A DNA stretch of 64,000 bases from Granulicatella seriolae (GTDB lineage Bacteria; Bacillota; Bacilli; Lactobacillales; Aerococcaceae). Where the stretch lies: NCBI RefSeq assembly GCF_024543085.1, contig NZ_JANHNZ010000002.1:186001-250000 (forward strand), given 5' to 3'. Positions 23,606 to 33,419 of the stretch are shown piece by piece (the first letter of the stretch is position 1; each line of letters starts with the position of its first letter). The position numbers and the translations under genes are program-made. Below the pieces are notes generated by a model that was not told where the DNA came from, made no database searches, and was given only the letters and a program-made list of their open reading frames with translations.

Positions 23606-25105
23606 TTATACAAAGAATGTTGCGAGAACTAAGATAGCAATACTTGCTACGAATACTACTGCGATTAATTTAGCAATATATTTCCACCATACAGTTAATT
23701 CAATTCTACCTAAAGCTAACGCTCCCATAACAATACCGGAAGTTGGTGTAATTAAGTTTAGAATTCCTGAAGCTGCTTGGAAGGCTGTGATGATTAAGTG
23801 AGCAGGAACTTTGGCAAATTCCCCTAAAGGAGCCATGATTCCCATTGTTGCTCCAGCTAATCCTGAAGTTGAAGGAATTAGGAAGGACATTGGTAGATAG
23901 AAGAGATAAGTTAATACAATAAAGACTTGTGATGAAAGATTTGAAAGTCCTTGTTCACCCCAGTGTAGGATAGTAGCAGTAATCATACCATCGTTCATAA
24001 CTACTTGAATACCACGAGCTACTGCACAGATTAGAGCAACCCCTAGCAATTCTCCAGCACCAGAAATAAAGACTTGAATAAAACGTTCTTCTTTCATACG
24101 ATATAACATACCGATAACGATAGCCATAATGATAAAGAGCATAGTGATTTCTTGGAAGTACCACATACCCAATACTTCTGGATGCCCAATTAATTGACCA
24201 ATAAATGGAATTCCAGCAACGAATGCATTCAATGATTCAAAGAAAGTAAAGTTAGGGTTTAGGTCTGTCCAAGGAATTAAACTGATAACCATAATAATAA
24301 AAGTGAGAGCAAACAACCATAAAACTGTTTTTTGTCTACCGGATAGAGAATCAGTTGTTTTCTCAACATGGAAATGCGACAAATCAGCATCTCTTGTATG
24401 GTATGAATAGGACTTAGTTGGATCTTTTTCTATTTTACTAGCATAGCGATAAACAAAGACTACAGAAATAGCATACATAACAATAAAGAAGATAACCCGC
24501 CAAAGAATGCCATCTCCGATACTAATACCGGCTGCTTGTGACGCAACCCCTGTAGCAAATGGGTTTACCGTTGATGCCAAACAACCGATTTGTGAACCAA
24601 TTAAGATGATGGATACTGCGGTAATAGTGTCAAAACCTACCCCAATCATCACAGGAATTAACAATGGGTAGAAGGCCATTGTTTCTTCTCCCATCCCATA
24701 AGTTGTTCCACCTAAGGCAAATAGTAACATAAGAATTGGAATTAAGCGTTTTTCACGCCCCTTGTTATTTTTGATAACGGATGCAATCCCAACATCAAGA
24801 GCTCCTGTTTCGGTAACAACTCCCAAGAATCCCCCAACCATAATAATGAAGAAGGAAACTTCAATTGCTCCGCTAGTCAGCTTTGTTCCCAGCATCCCTC
24901 GAACCGGCGCCATGAAGATTTCATATAAGCCTTGCGGATTAGGATCTACTTGAGAATAGGTTCCTGCGATTAAGTTACCAGCCTCGTTGGTTTCATATTG
25001 TCCTGCCGGAATAAACCAGGTCAAAAGTGCCATAAGTGCAATGATAATGAATAATACTGTAAACGATGACGGCATCTTAAACTGTTTCTTGACTTTTTCA
25101 GCCAT
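23606..25105 (-). CDS. arcD: Arginine/ornithine antiporter-type YfcC family carrier
   Basis: The 499-residue carrier has about 12 membrane segments and the YfcC-family opening FKMPSSFTVLFIII with FIPAGQY. In streptococcal arc operons this carrier exchanges arginine for ornithine, and its position between arcB and the peptidase gene supports that job here. The ATG at 25105 follows GGAGG; an earlier TTG overlaps it. A terminator separates it from arcB, so it may be transcribed at a lower level. Confidence 0.85.
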   Translation of the reverse strand: MAEKVKKQFKMPSSFTVLFIIIALMALLTWFIPAGQYETNEAGNLIAGTYSQVDPNPQGLYEIFMAPVRGMLGTKLTSGAIEVSFFIIMVGGFLGVVTETGALDVGIASVIKNNKGREKRLIPILMLLFALGGTTYGMGEETMAFYPLLIPVMIGVGFDTITAVSIILIGSQIGCLASTVNPFATGVASQAAGISIGDGILWRVIFFIVMYAISVVFVYRYASKIEKDPTKSYSYHTRDADLSHFHVEKTTDSLSGRQKTVLWLFALTFIIMVISLIPWTDLNPNFTFFESLNAFVAGIPFIGQLIGHPEVLGMWYFQEITMLFIIMAIVIGMLYRMKEERFIQVFISGAGELLGVALICAVARGIQVVMNDGMITATILHWGEQGLSNLSSQVFIVLTYLFYLPMSFLIPSTSGLAGATMGIMAPLGEFAKVPAHLIITAFQAASGILNLITPTSGIVMGALALGRIELTVWWKYIAKLIAVVFVASIAILVLATFFV

Positions 25106-25137
25106 TTTCTTTACCTCCAATTTTTTTAGACTAGACC

Positions 25138-25192
25138 TTCAAAAAAAGAAAGTCATCCTCGTTCTGATTCAAGGATCAAAACCAGAATGACT
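25138..25192 (-). terminator. Terminator/attenuator between arcB and arcD
   Basis: An 18-base arm at 25151-25168 pairs with 25175-25192 with two mismatched spots, followed on the minus strand by a T-rich run (25150-25141). It lies inside the arc cluster, 33 bases before the arcD start, so it probably sets the ratio of arcAB to arcD-arcC transcripts. Confidence 0.75.
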
Positions 25193-25250
25193 TTTAAAAA
25201 CAAGTTAGATTGATATTGATTTTTTTACTTTTTCTTGGAGTAACAAGATA

Positions 25251-26264
25251 TTATACTTTTGGTACGTATAGATTTCCAGCAGTCAAGGCCATAATAGCTT
25301 TGATTGAGTGTTTGCGGTTTTCTGCTTGTTCAAATTGACGTGCGTGTTTGCTACGGAATGCTTCGTCAGTGATTTCCATTTCTTTGATGCCGAATTCTTC
25401 AAAGATTTTCTTGCCATATTCTGTTTCAATGTCATGGAAGGCTGGTAAGCAGTGAAGAATAATTAGATCATCATTGTGAGCTTTTGCCACTAATTCCATA
25501 TTGATTTGATATGGTTGTAGTAAGTTAACGCGTTCTTCGAATTTGTCTTCTTCACCCATAGATACCCAAACGTCTGTATAAAGAATATCTGCGCCTTCAA
25601 CAGCTTCTTCTGCATTGTCCGTCACTAATAGTTTAGCGCCACTTTCTTTTGCATAGCCTTCTGCTAATTCTAGAATTTCTGCTTCAGGAAACAATTCTTT
25701 TGGTGAGAAGATACGTACGTTAACACCTAAGATAGCACCAGTCACTAAGAGGCTGTTCGCTACGTTGTTACGGCCGTCTCCACAGTAAACTAAGGTAAGT
25801 CCTTCTAGTTTGCCAAAGTTTTCTTTAACAGTTAAGAAGTCAGCAATCATTTGTGTTGGGTGCCATTCATCTGTTAGACCATTCCATACTGGAACGCCAG
25901 CGTATTTTGCTAAGTCTTCAACAACTTCTTGGCTGAATCCACGGAATTCGATACCGTCAAACATACTACCTAATACAATCGCTGTATCTTCTACAGATTC
26001 TTTTTTACCTAATTGAATGTCGTTTTTACCTAGGTATTCTGGGTGTGCACCTAATTCAATGGCTGCAGTTGTAAATGCTGCACGAGTACGAGTAGATGTT
26101 TTTTCAAATAGCAAAGCAATGTTTTTGCCATCCATAAATTTGTGTGGGATACCGCGTTTTTTAAGGTCTTTAACATGTGCTGAAAAATCAATTAAATACT
26201 CTAATTCTGCTTTTGTAAAATCGATTTCTTTTAAGAAACTTCTGCCTTGGAATACTTGTGTCAT
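25251..26264 (-). CDS. arcB: Ornithine carbamoyltransferase, catabolic
   Basis: Phosphorolysis of citrulline to ornithine and carbamoyl phosphate. The 337-residue enzyme has the carbamoyl phosphate motif STRTR (residues 57-61), the ornithine-side HCLPAFHD motif and a conserved C-terminus ending [11 protein letters not shown]. The position after arcA in the pathway order supports the catabolic role. Confidence 0.97.
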   Translation of the reverse strand: MTQVFQGRSFLKEIDFTKAELEYLIDFSAHVKDLKKRGIPHKFMDGKNIALLFEKTSTRTRAAFTTAAIELGAHPEYLGKNDIQLGKKESVEDTAIVLGSMFDGIEFRGFSQEVVEDLAKYAGVPVWNGLTDEWHPTQMIADFLTVKENFGKLEGLTLVYCGDGRNNVANSLLVTGAILGVNVRIFSPKELFPEAEILELAEGYAKESGAKLLVTDNAEEAVEGADILYTDVWVSMGEEDKFEERVNLLQPYQINMELVAKAHNDDLIILHCLPAFHDIETEYGKKIFEEFGIKEMEITDEAFRSKHARQFEQAENRKHSIKAIMALTAGNLYVPKV

Positions 26265-26324
26265 ATTGTTCTCCCTTTCTTAGATAACATATTTTTAGTT
26301 TTTATTGCCTTATTGCTTTAGATA

Positions 26325-27557
26325 TTATAAATCTTCACGAACTAGTGGCATTGACATACATCTTGGGCCACCACGACCTCTTACCAATTCACTTCCACGA
26401 ATTTTGTGGAGTTTGATTCCTGCTTCTTCTAACTTCTTATTAGTCACAGTGTTACGATCATAAACCACAACTTCACCTGGTGCAATTGTTAAGGTGTTTG
26501 AACCATCGTTCCATTGTTCTCTTGCTGCAGCAACGATATTACCGCCACCACATCTAATTAGAGATACAGAAGGTACACCTAAGTTTGAAGCAAGAATACT
26601 TTCTAAAGTGCCTGTTTCTTGTTGAATGACTAATTTGCCATCTTCACCTGGTGTTACTGAGAAGACTCTTAAGTCCCCTTCAATTTCTGGGTGAATAGTA
26701 AATTTGTCATAGTCAATCATAGTAAATACAGTGTCTAAGTGCATGAATTTACGATTGTTAGCAATTTCGAAAGCCAATACTTTCTTAAAGCCTAAGTGTT
26801 TTTCGAAAACGTTTTTCATTAATTTTTCGATAGAAGCCGCATCGGTTCTTTGGGAAATCCCTACAGCTAACACATCTTTAGAGAGAACTAATTCATCCCC
26901 ACCCTCGATACGAGTGCTGTCTGAACGATCATAAACCATTGGAATGTCAGCATCTTTGTATTCTGGGTGATGGGTAAAGATATATTTACCATAAAGAGTT
27001 TCTCTATTTCTAGTGTCAGAGTACATTCTGTTTAATGACACTCCGTTCCCCATTGTTGCAAATGGATCTCTTGTAAAGTACAAGTTAGGCATTGGGTCAA
27101 TCGCAAATGGGTAGTCTGATTCAACTAGATCTGTTAATCCTTTGTTTTCAATTTCAGGGATTTCAACTTTTTGGAATCCTGCCATTGTTTTTTCAATTAA
27201 CTCTTTTGGATCTTCAATAGCTAACAAAATTTTTCTGATAGCTTCTTTGGTTTGGGTACCACGAATATCTGCTTCATTTAAATACTCATCAATGAACGCT
27301 TCACGAATTTCTTGGCTAGTTAATGATTCTGCTGCTAAGTCTTCTAAGTAGACTACTTCAACGCCATTGTCACGCAATACTTGAGCAAATCCATCATGCT
27401 CTTTTTGTGCTTCTTCTAAATAAGGAATATCATCGAATAAGAGCCTTTCTAGGTAATCTGGCATTAGGTTTTCTAATTCTTTTCCTGGTCTGTGTAATAA
27501 AACTTTCTTCAATCTTCCAATTTCTGAAAATACATGAATTGGGTGTCTCTCTGACAT
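26325..27557 (-). CDS. arcA: Arginine deiminase
   Basis: First pathway step, arginine to citrulline and ammonia. The 410-residue enzyme has [13 protein letters not shown] near the middle, the [10 protein letters not shown] motif, and the C-terminal RCMSMPL with the catalytic Cys400. Start at 27557 (MSERHP) fits the usual length and has AGGATGGTG upstream; an ATG four codons earlier overlaps this. It heads the arc operon and has the cluster's promoter and cre-like sites. Confidence 0.97.
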   Translation of the reverse strand: MSERHPIHVFSEIGRLKKVLLHRPGKELENLMPDYLERLLFDDIPYLEEAQKEHDGFAQVLRDNGVEVVYLEDLAAESLTSQEIREAFIDEYLNEADIRGTQTKEAIRKILLAIEDPKELIEKTMAGFQKVEIPEIENKGLTDLVESDYPFAIDPMPNLYFTRDPFATMGNGVSLNRMYSDTRNRETLYGKYIFTHHPEYKDADIPMVYDRSDSTRIEGGDELVLSKDVLAVGISQRTDAASIEKLMKNVFEKHLGFKKVLAFEIANNRKFMHLDTVFTMIDYDKFTIHPEIEGDLRVFSVTPGEDGKLVIQQETGTLESILASNLGVPSVSLIRCGGGNIVAAAREQWNDGSNTLTIAPGEVVVYDRNTVTNKKLEEAGIKLHKIRGSELVRGRGGPRCMSMPLVREDL

Positions 27558-27605
27558 TTCATTCACCATCCTATAGTTTTTGTCTTGCTAAATAATCTGG
27601 AAGCG

Positions 27606-27638
27606 ATACAAGAATATTGACGTCTCATATTCTTGTAT
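27606..27638 (-). promoter_or_regulatory. Palindromic hairpin in the arcA leader
   Basis: A perfect 12-bp inverted repeat (ATACAAGAATAT and its complement) with a nine-base loop lies between the promoter and the arcA ribosome site. No T-run follows, so it is not a terminator; it may be a regulator site or an mRNA-stabilising stem. Confidence 0.6.
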
Positions 27639-27699
27639 GCGTTTTCCTTATGTCTATAGTATATCGGATTAAAAAATCAATTTCAGCGAATCGCTTACA
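27634..27699 (-). promoter_or_regulatory. arcA promoter with two cre-like sites
   Basis: CTGAAA (27686-27681) and TATACT (27663-27658) are 17 bp apart. TGTAAGCGATTCGC (27699-27686) touches the -35 and matches the left half of the cre consensus; GGAAAACGCATACA (27647-27634) matches 12 of 14 positions downstream. CcpA repression of arc genes is established in streptococci. Confidence 0.55.
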
Positions 27700-27758
27700 T
27701 TTAAACTGAGAAATTCATCACATTTTTACTGTATTTTTGAATTTCTTTGCACTTGGAC

Positions 27759-28268
27759 TCATTTTAATTTATCCGCCTGGTAATGATGGGTCATCTCTAA
27801 CCCTTGAAAACGCTGTTGTCTCAAGGCTTCATAAGCTATAATGGCTACTGTGTTGGACAAATTTAAAGATCTTACATGAGTATCATCCATGGGAAGTCGC
27901 AAACATTTTTCTGGGTTCTGCCTCATGAATTCTTCTGGTAGGCCAGTTGTTTCCTTACCAAAGAGAAAGAATTGGTCTTGGGCCTGACTTAAGTCCACTT
28001 GATCATAGGTTTGATTGGCGAACTTGGTAATGAGATATAGTGGTCGTTGTCCCACAAAGGTTAGAAAATGCTCTAGTGAATCATGATAATGGATGTCTAC
28101 ATCATTCCAGTAGTCTAAGCCAGCTCTTTTTAGGTGTTTGTCATCAACAGAGAATCCTAATGGGTAGATGAGGTGCAATGGGGAGTTGGTTGCAGCGCAG
28201 GTTCGGGCGATGTTTCCGGTATTGGCTGGGATTTGTGGTTCGAATAGGACAATGTGATTTGTGGTCAT
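27759..28268 (-). CDS. trmL: tRNA (cytidine/uridine-2'-O)-methyltransferase TrmL
   Basis: SPOUT-class enzyme that 2'-O-methylates position 34 of tRNA-Leu isoacceptors. The 169-residue length is typical. Motifs [29 protein letters not shown] and LRLPM...[19 protein letters not shown] form the trefoil-knot SAM site. It stands alone between arcA and queG. Confidence 0.92.
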   Translation of the reverse strand: MTTNHIVLFEPQIPANTGNIARTCAATNSPLHLIYPLGFSVDDKHLKRAGLDYWNDVDIHYHDSLEHFLTFVGQRPLYLITKFANQTYDQVDLSQAQDQFFLFGKETTGLPEEFMRQNPEKCLRLPMDDTHVRSLNLSNTVAIIAYEALRQQRFQGLEMTHHYQADKLK

Positions 28269-28351
28269 GTTGGCTCTCTTTCTTTTGGTTATAGTGCTTT
28301 TGGCTAAGGGGTTGGTAAAAGTTTTTGATTCCTCTAGTTCCCTTGGTAACT

Positions 28352-29548
28352 TTAATTGCCTTGCTTTTCTATTAGCTGGTCTAGGGCTTCTTGTAGTTCT
28401 GTAACTAGGTCTTGGTCGTCTGGTGTAATTTGTTCGTTTTCAAGAAGTGTTTGTTTTGCTTTTTCTAAGTGTTCTTGAAAAAAAGCAATGACTTGGTCGG
28501 GAACTTGTGTCATTATTTGGCTGACTGCCCAAGCTGCTGTTCCTTTGATGACGGGTCTGGGATCTTTATCCATGGTTTCCAATAATAATGGGATAGCGGA
28601 TTTATCTCTAAAATTGGCTAAAGCGATAATGGCATTGCGTTGCAAAGGTTTCTTTCCTCTCCAAGAGCCCGACATCATGCCAAAGCGTAACTTAAAATCT
28701 TTATTGCTGATAGTCACTAGAGGTTGTAGTAAAGGATGGGTTTCTTCTACCGAAGGCTCCATTTCCGGATGTAGATGAAAGTCCTTGCCTTTGTTATAGG
28801 GGCAAACTTGTTGGCAAATATCACAGCCGTAAATAACGTGTCCCATGGGGCGCCGAAACTCTTTGGGCATAAAGCCCTTAGTTTGAGTCTGATAGGATAA
28901 GCAGCGTTTAGCGTTCATTCTACCGTCTCCTAAGAGAGCATCTGTTGGGCAAAAGTCGATACATCTTGTACAGTCACCACAATCATAGTCTACAGGGCTG
29001 TCCAAGGGGAAAGCAATATTTGTGATAAGTTCTCCTAAATAGACATAGGAACCGAATTCCTTGGTAATCAGCAGTCCATTCTTGCCGACAAAGCCAATGT
29101 CGGCTCGTTCAGCCACTCGGACATCAATCAGTTCACCGGTGTCTACCATGGGTTTGAAACGCGCTTGTGGATCTCCTACTTCTTCTTGGATAAACTTAGC
29201 TAAAGCTTCTAATTTTCTAGTCAAAATAGCATGATAGTCTTCGCCCCAAGAAGCTCTGGCAAAAGCTCCTCGTCTTTGGCCTTTGACTCGCTCAGGCTTC
29301 TGCCTTGGCAAGGTAGGATAAGCTAGGGCTAAGGAAATAATCGTTTGCGGATTCTCAAAAATAAGTTCCGGATACAATCGTTCTTCTAAAACAGGATGTT
29401 CAAATCCTGATGTGTGTCCTAATTCTTTTGATTTCTTCATTCCCTCTGCTAAGTGTTCAAAGGGTGCTGCGGAAGCAAAGCCAATTTTGTCGATGCCCAA
29501 CTCTTTACTTTTTTCAATAATTTGTTCTTTTAGAGCTGTTACGTTCAT
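28352..29548 (-). CDS. queG: Epoxyqueuosine reductase
   Basis: Cobalamin and Fe-S enzyme for the last step of queuosine synthesis in tRNA. Two 4Fe-4S motifs are present, [12 protein letters not shown] and [10 protein letters not shown], followed by C-terminal HEAT-like repeats ([19 protein letters not shown]). The ATG at 29548 follows AGGAGG; the frame's earlier TTG overlaps the spacing. Length 398 residues fits the HEAT-bearing type. Confidence 0.95.
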   Translation of the reverse strand: MNVTALKEQIIEKSKELGIDKIGFASAAPFEHLAEGMKKSKELGHTSGFEHPVLEERLYPELIFENPQTIISLALAYPTLPRQKPERVKGQRRGAFARASWGEDYHAILTRKLEALAKFIQEEVGDPQARFKPMVDTGELIDVRVAERADIGFVGKNGLLITKEFGSYVYLGELITNIAFPLDSPVDYDCGDCTRCIDFCPTDALLGDGRMNAKRCLSYQTQTKGFMPKEFRRPMGHVIYGCDICQQVCPYNKGKDFHLHPEMEPSVEETHPLLQPLVTISNKDFKLRFGMMSGSWRGKKPLQRNAIIALANFRDKSAIPLLLETMDKDPRPVIKGTAAWAVSQIMTQVPDQVIAFFQEHLEKAKQTLLENEQITPDDQDLVTELQEALDQLIEKQGN

Positions 29549-29639
29549 AGGCAATCCTCCTTTTGACTTCCTATTTCTATTATAGGCGTTTTCATGAAAA
29601 ATATTAAGTAATATGGTAAAAGAATTTTTACAACATAGA

Positions 29640-29884
29640 TATGAACAAAAAGTCCTTAAAGAATTATATCTATTTCTAAATCACAAAAGAGTTTTGCGGA
29701 AATCTTATCAGAAATAACGGTGGCACCGCCGTGAGCCTTGGTCTCACGGCTTAGCTGTCTACGTGGATGTAATCGGCTGAAGCCGAAACATCCACTGTGC
29801 GTCAGCTATGCTTTACACCGTTATTTCTGATAAGATTTCCGCAAAACTCTTTTATTTTGTAATAATCTGAACTATTTGCCCGCC
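29640..29884. repeat. Structured MITE-like repeat, copy A
   Basis: A perfect 36-bp inverted repeat (29685-29720 and 29818-29853) encloses 97 bases that fold into two further hairpins: GCCGTGAG/CTCACGGC, and GTGGATGT/ACATCCAC with CGGCT/AGCCG inside. Pieces resembling the family's terminal sequence lie outside, at 29643-29655 (ACAAAAAGTCC) and 29871-29884. It fills the gap between queG and the glycosyltransferase and contains no ORF. Confidence 0.85.
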
Positions 29885-29892
29885 ATAAATGC

Positions 29893-30828
29893 CTATAAAT
29901 TCAAGTCTTTGTCTCTTTCTTTGGTAATGTAAATGGGTCTCTTTTTGGTCTCCATGAATATTTTTCCGATGTATTTTCCTAATATGCCTAAACTTAAAAG
30001 TTGAATACCACCGATGAATAAAATGATGGAAATGCTTGAGGGCCAACCACTGGTAGGGTCACCAAAAATTAAGGTTCGCACAACAATGAAAACCAAGGCG
30101 ATACTAGCAAAGACACAGGAGATAGCACCAACAAACGATGCCAAATTTAAGGGTGCATCAGAAAAGTTAACAATGCCGTCAATGGAGTAATTAAATAGTT
30201 TCCAAAAGCTCCAACTGGTTTCGCCTGCAATCCGCTGACGGTTTTCGTAAGAAATATATTCTGTGTTAAAACCCACCCAAGCAAAAATCCCCTTCGAAAA
30301 GCGGTTATTTTCACTCACTTGGATAATGGCGTCAACCATTTGCCGGCGCATCAAACGAAAATCTCTGGCGCCATCAACAATTTCTGTGTCACTGATGCGA
30401 TTGATGAGAGAGTAAAAGCGTTTGGCAAAAAAACTGCGAACGATGGGTTCCCCTGTACGGGTGTGGCGTTTTGTGCCGATGCAATCTAGGTCTGGGTTCT
30501 CTTGTAGGCGTTCCATCATCTGTGGTAACAGCTCCGGTGGGTCTTGTAAATCGGCATCCATAACCGTTACAAAGTCTCCTCTGCTGGCTTCTAGTCCAGC
30601 GTAAAGAGCCGCTTCTTTACCAAAATTTCTTGAGAAGGAAATGTAATGGACAGCCGGATCCTCTTGGTGCAAAGCTCGTAATTTGTCCATGGTCTTGTCG
30701 TTTGAACCATCATCCACAAATATATATTCAATTTCCATTTGCAGTAAGGCTTTGATGTCCTCTACTGCACGGTAAAACAAATCTACTGTCTCCTCTTCGT
30801 TATAACAAGGCACGACGATTGATAGCAT
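29893..30828 (-). CDS. GT2-family polyprenyl-phosphate glycosyltransferase
   Basis: A 311-residue DPM1/GtrB-like enzyme. The N-terminal domain opens LSIVVPCYNEEETV, has FVDDGSNDKT and the metal-binding DADLQDPPEL, and two membrane helices follow (about 230-255 and 268-292). It would load a sugar onto undecaprenyl phosphate for later cell-envelope glycosylation. No cognate flippase or transferase is adjacent, so the acceptor pathway is unknown. Confidence 0.9.
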   Translation of the reverse strand: MLSIVVPCYNEEETVDLFYRAVEDIKALLQMEIEYIFVDDGSNDKTMDKLRALHQEDPAVHYISFSRNFGKEAALYAGLEASRGDFVTVMDADLQDPPELLPQMMERLQENPDLDCIGTKRHTRTGEPIVRSFFAKRFYSLINRISDTEIVDGARDFRLMRRQMVDAIIQVSENNRFSKGIFAWVGFNTEYISYENRQRIAGETSWSFWKLFNYSIDGIVNFSDAPLNLASFVGAISCVFASIALVFIVVRTLIFGDPTSGWPSSISIILFIGGIQLLSLGILGKYIGKIFMETKKRPIYITKERDKDLNL

Positions 30829-30916
30829 AATGTTCTCCTTTTCAAGTACTTGTTTCTATTGTACTCTATCTGTCGGTCTTTATGAATAGGAAATTAGTCA
30901 GAATAAATACTTAAGT

Positions 30917-31999
30917 CTAGCCCTGACTAATACAAGCAGCAAAGCTTTCACGCAAGGTCTCTTCCGGTAGATTTTTTCCGATAAAAACCAAGGTAGACTT
31001 GCGCTCACTATCCTTCCAATCCCTACCTCTTGAAATATCAAAGCTCATCTGAACTCCTTGGAAAATCAATTGATAGTCCACATTTTGTACATTAAGAATC
31101 CCTTTGTAGCGGTAGAGTTCTGGGCCATAGATATAAATGAGTTCATTCAACCAGACGTTGATGTCCTCTAGTTTTAAAGCTTGGTCACTTTCGATGACAA
31201 ATGAGTTAATGCCACTATGGTGACTATGATGGTGGTGGTCGTGATCGTGCTCATGGTGATGGTGATGCTCCTTATTATGGTGGTCATGGTTGCAGTTTTC
31301 CCCATCATGATGGTGTCCACAATGTTGGCACCCCTCTTCTTCTCTTGATGCTTCTTCCATTTGAAGAATTTTTTCTTCACTAGCATAAAAGAGTTGTAGG
31401 TCAAAAATATCCTTTAAGGTAACCGGTTTTGCATCCATATCCTGAATAGCTGCGAACGGGTTAATAGAACGAACTTCTTGAACGACTTTATGATAGACAG
31501 GTTCCTCTACTAAAGAATGCTTACTAATTAGAATCTTGTCCGCAAAGCCGACTTGCTTGGCCACCTCAACTTGGTGTCTCGCTTGGTAAAGAAAATTCTT
31601 TGCATCAACAATGGTCACCACTGCATCCACAATAAAGTTATCATTTAAAAATGGTAGGTTAATAAAAGTTTGTGCTAGAGGAGCTGGATCGGCTAGCCCA
31701 GTAGTTTCAATGAGGACACGGTCAACTCGAATGCCGTTTTGCTCTCTGACCATTAAAATAGATTTTAGCATATCGGCAATATCTGTTCTCAGGGTGCAGC
31801 ATAGGCAGCCATTGTCCATTTGATAGATTTCTTCTTCAACATCTAAAACAAACTGATGGTCTACCCCCATTTCACCAAATTCATTGATGATGACAGCAAT
31901 CTGTTCACCGTGTTCTTCCTTTAGAATTCTATTGATTAAGGTCGTTTTTCCAGCTCCTAAAAAGCCGCTAACGATTGTTACAGGTATTTTTTGTGACAT
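30917..31999 (-). CDS. CobW/G3E GTPase, Zur-regulated zinc chaperone type
   Basis: A 360-residue GTPase with Walker A GFLGAGKT, the metal-binding GCLCCTLRTD (CXCC), and ETTGLADPAP. Between the domains runs a histidine-rich loop (about residues 224-265) with CQHCGHHH and over twenty His, followed by the CobW C-terminal domain. Such proteins deliver zinc to target enzymes under zinc starvation. The ATG at 31999 follows AAGGAG; the longer frame to 32053 runs through the Zur-like operator. Confidence 0.9.
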   Translation of the reverse strand: MSQKIPVTIVSGFLGAGKTTLINRILKEEHGEQIAVIINEFGEMGVDHQFVLDVEEEIYQMDNGCLCCTLRTDIADMLKSILMVREQNGIRVDRVLIETTGLADPAPLAQTFINLPFLNDNFIVDAVVTIVDAKNFLYQARHQVEVAKQVGFADKILISKHSLVEEPVYHKVVQEVRSINPFAAIQDMDAKPVTLKDIFDLQLFYASEEKILQMEEASREEEGCQHCGHHHDGENCNHDHHNKEHHHHHEHDHDHHHHSHHSGINSFVIESDQALKLEDINVWLNELIYIYGPELYRYKGILNVQNVDYQLIFQGVQMSFDISRGRDWKDSERKSTLVFIGKNLPEETLRESFAACISQG

Positions 32000-32018
32000 T
32001 GGGCAGTCTCCTTTTCGT

Positions 32019-32039
32019 GAATCGTAATCAATTCGATTT
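32019..32039. promoter_or_regulatory. Zur-like operator
   Basis: The 21-bp near-palindrome, AATCGTAATCAATTCGATT at its core, matches the Bacillus Zur box (AAATCGTAAT-N-ATTACGATTT) closely. It lies 20 bases before the start of the CobW-family gene, on the side of its promoter, and so supports zinc repression. Confidence 0.8.
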
Positions 32040-32149
32040 GAACTATTCTTCAATTGTATGCTTGCTAAGGAAAAATGTCAAACAGACAAGTCAAGCCGTC
32101 TATGATAGAATAAACGGTGAAGATGAAATGGTCAATAAAGGAGCCTCCC

Positions 32150-33016
32150 ATGCTAAAAAAAATTGATGCTAGCAAACTGTTTTTGGATGAACACCTACAT
32201 TTATTACAATGCCCCTACTGTCAGAGCCCTTTTATTAACATGGAGGGCTATAGTTTAGTGTGTGCCAAGGGACATCACTTTGACCTTTCTAAAAAAGGTA
32301 CCTTGCATCTGATGAAACAAGCTGCCAATACGGATTATAATCGAGACCTCTTTACCCATCGCTATCTCTTAGCTCAAAGTGGCTTTTTCACACCTTTATT
32401 GGCTTCCTTAGAGCCCTACTTTTCTCACCTAGCATCAGATGGTTTAATAGTAGACATTGGTTGTGGTGAAGGGTCGCAATTGGCTTGGTTGCAAGAAAAA
32501 TTTGCCCTTTCTTCTACAGTTGGCATGGATATTGCCAAGGAAGGCATTGCTCTAGCCAGCAATCATTTTGCCAATTCTGCTTTTTGGTGTCTTGCGGATT
32601 TAGCCCAACTGCCTTTTGCCAATCAATCCTGTTCTCTTCTATTAAATGTTCTAACGCCCTCCCACTATCAAGAATTCAAGCGTGTTCTCAAAGAGGGTGG
32701 AGTATTCATCAAGGTAGTTCCCGGCAGCAACTATTTGAATGAACTAAGACAGATACTCTATCGTAGTCAGCCTGAAAAACAAACCTATAATAACCAAGAT
32801 ATCATCAATCGCTTTTTCCAAGAATGCCCTGGTGCAAGCCAATCCTCCATCACCTATCAGGTTGACTTGACGCCAGATATTTATGGACACCTGTTACACA
32901 TGACTCCTTTATTTTGGGGTGCTAGTTCAGAAGACAAGGCCTATAGTCTACAAAATCCTTTGACTTCGATTACAGTTGACTATACTATTTTGGTTTATAA
33001 GCACATTTTAGATTAG
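32150..33016 (+). CDS. 23S rRNA (guanine-N1)-methyltransferase, RlmA family
   Basis: A 288-residue protein with an N-terminal zinc-binding motif (CPYC, then CAKGHHFD) and a Rossmann methyltransferase domain opening IVDIGCGEGSQLAWL. Gram-positive homologues methylate G748 of 23S rRNA. The ATG at 32150 follows AAAGGAG with eight-base spacing; an upstream in-frame ATG lacks a ribosome site. Divergent from the CobW gene. Confidence 0.9.
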   Translation: MLKKIDASKLFLDEHLHLLQCPYCQSPFINMEGYSLVCAKGHHFDLSKKGTLHLMKQAANTDYNRDLFTHRYLLAQSGFFTPLLASLEPYFSHLASDGLIVDIGCGEGSQLAWLQEKFALSSTVGMDIAKEGIALASNHFANSAFWCLADLAQLPFANQSCSLLLNVLTPSHYQEFKRVLKEGGVFIKVVPGSNYLNELRQILYRSQPEKQTYNNQDIINRFFQECPGASQSSITYQVDLTPDIYGHLLHMTPLFWGASSEDKAYSLQNPLTSITVDYTILVYKHILD

Positions 33017-33142
33017 AATTCTCTCATTTTTACTATTTCTTAAGATTTTTACTTGATTTTTTTGTGAAATCGACTTATTATACGATTATCGCTTTTCTAG
33101 TTAGGGAATATGTTTTCTTAACTCGACAGCGATCTCTAGCCT

Positions 33143-33190
33143 AACGTTACCTTTCGCAGTGCTTGACACCGAAGGATAGCGTTTTTTTTA
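33143..33190 (+). terminator. Terminator after the RlmA gene
   Basis: A 14-bp imperfect stem (33143-33156 with 33170-33183) is followed by eight T. Confidence 0.75.
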
Positions 33191-33265
33191 TGCTATTTTT
33201 TCTGAGTTTTGTTATACTGATTAGACTAGTATGGAAATTGGACGATAAATTCTTTCTAAACAATA

Positions 33266-33356
33266 TATTTGAGTCACTAGCTTATCAGTCGGAAATCAGA
33301 ACGGTGGCACCGCCGTAAGCCAAGATCTTCCGGCTGATTAGCTAGTGACTCAAATA
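33266..33356. repeat. Structured repeat, short copy B
   Basis: A 28-bp inverted repeat with two mismatches (33266-33293, 33329-33356) surrounds the same core as copies A and C, AACGGTGGCACCGCCGT, followed by AAGCC. Its arms have a different sequence from the other copies yet still pair. It ends 63 bases before the metallophosphoesterase start. TATACT at 33213-33218 upstream could be a -10, which would place the repeat in that gene's 5' leader. Confidence 0.75.
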
Positions 33357-33419
33357 CATGTGACAAAAAACTTTCCCTTACCCTTTAGAATAATTGAGAA
33401 AAAAGAAAGTAGGATATGT

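Noticed and set aside
29711-29760. GGTGGCACCGC in the repeats read as a T-box
   Set aside because: It resembles the T-box core, but there is no Stem I or downstream synthetase, copies lie in unrelated gaps, and the motif is part of a palindrome.
31174-31404. 76-codon Thr/Ile-rich frame inside the CobW gene
   Set aside because: It is the shifted reading of the His-rich codons.
33345-33419. Longer N-terminus for the metallophosphoesterase
   Set aside because: The extension lies partly within repeat copy B and precedes the membrane anchor; the start at 33420 is sufficient.
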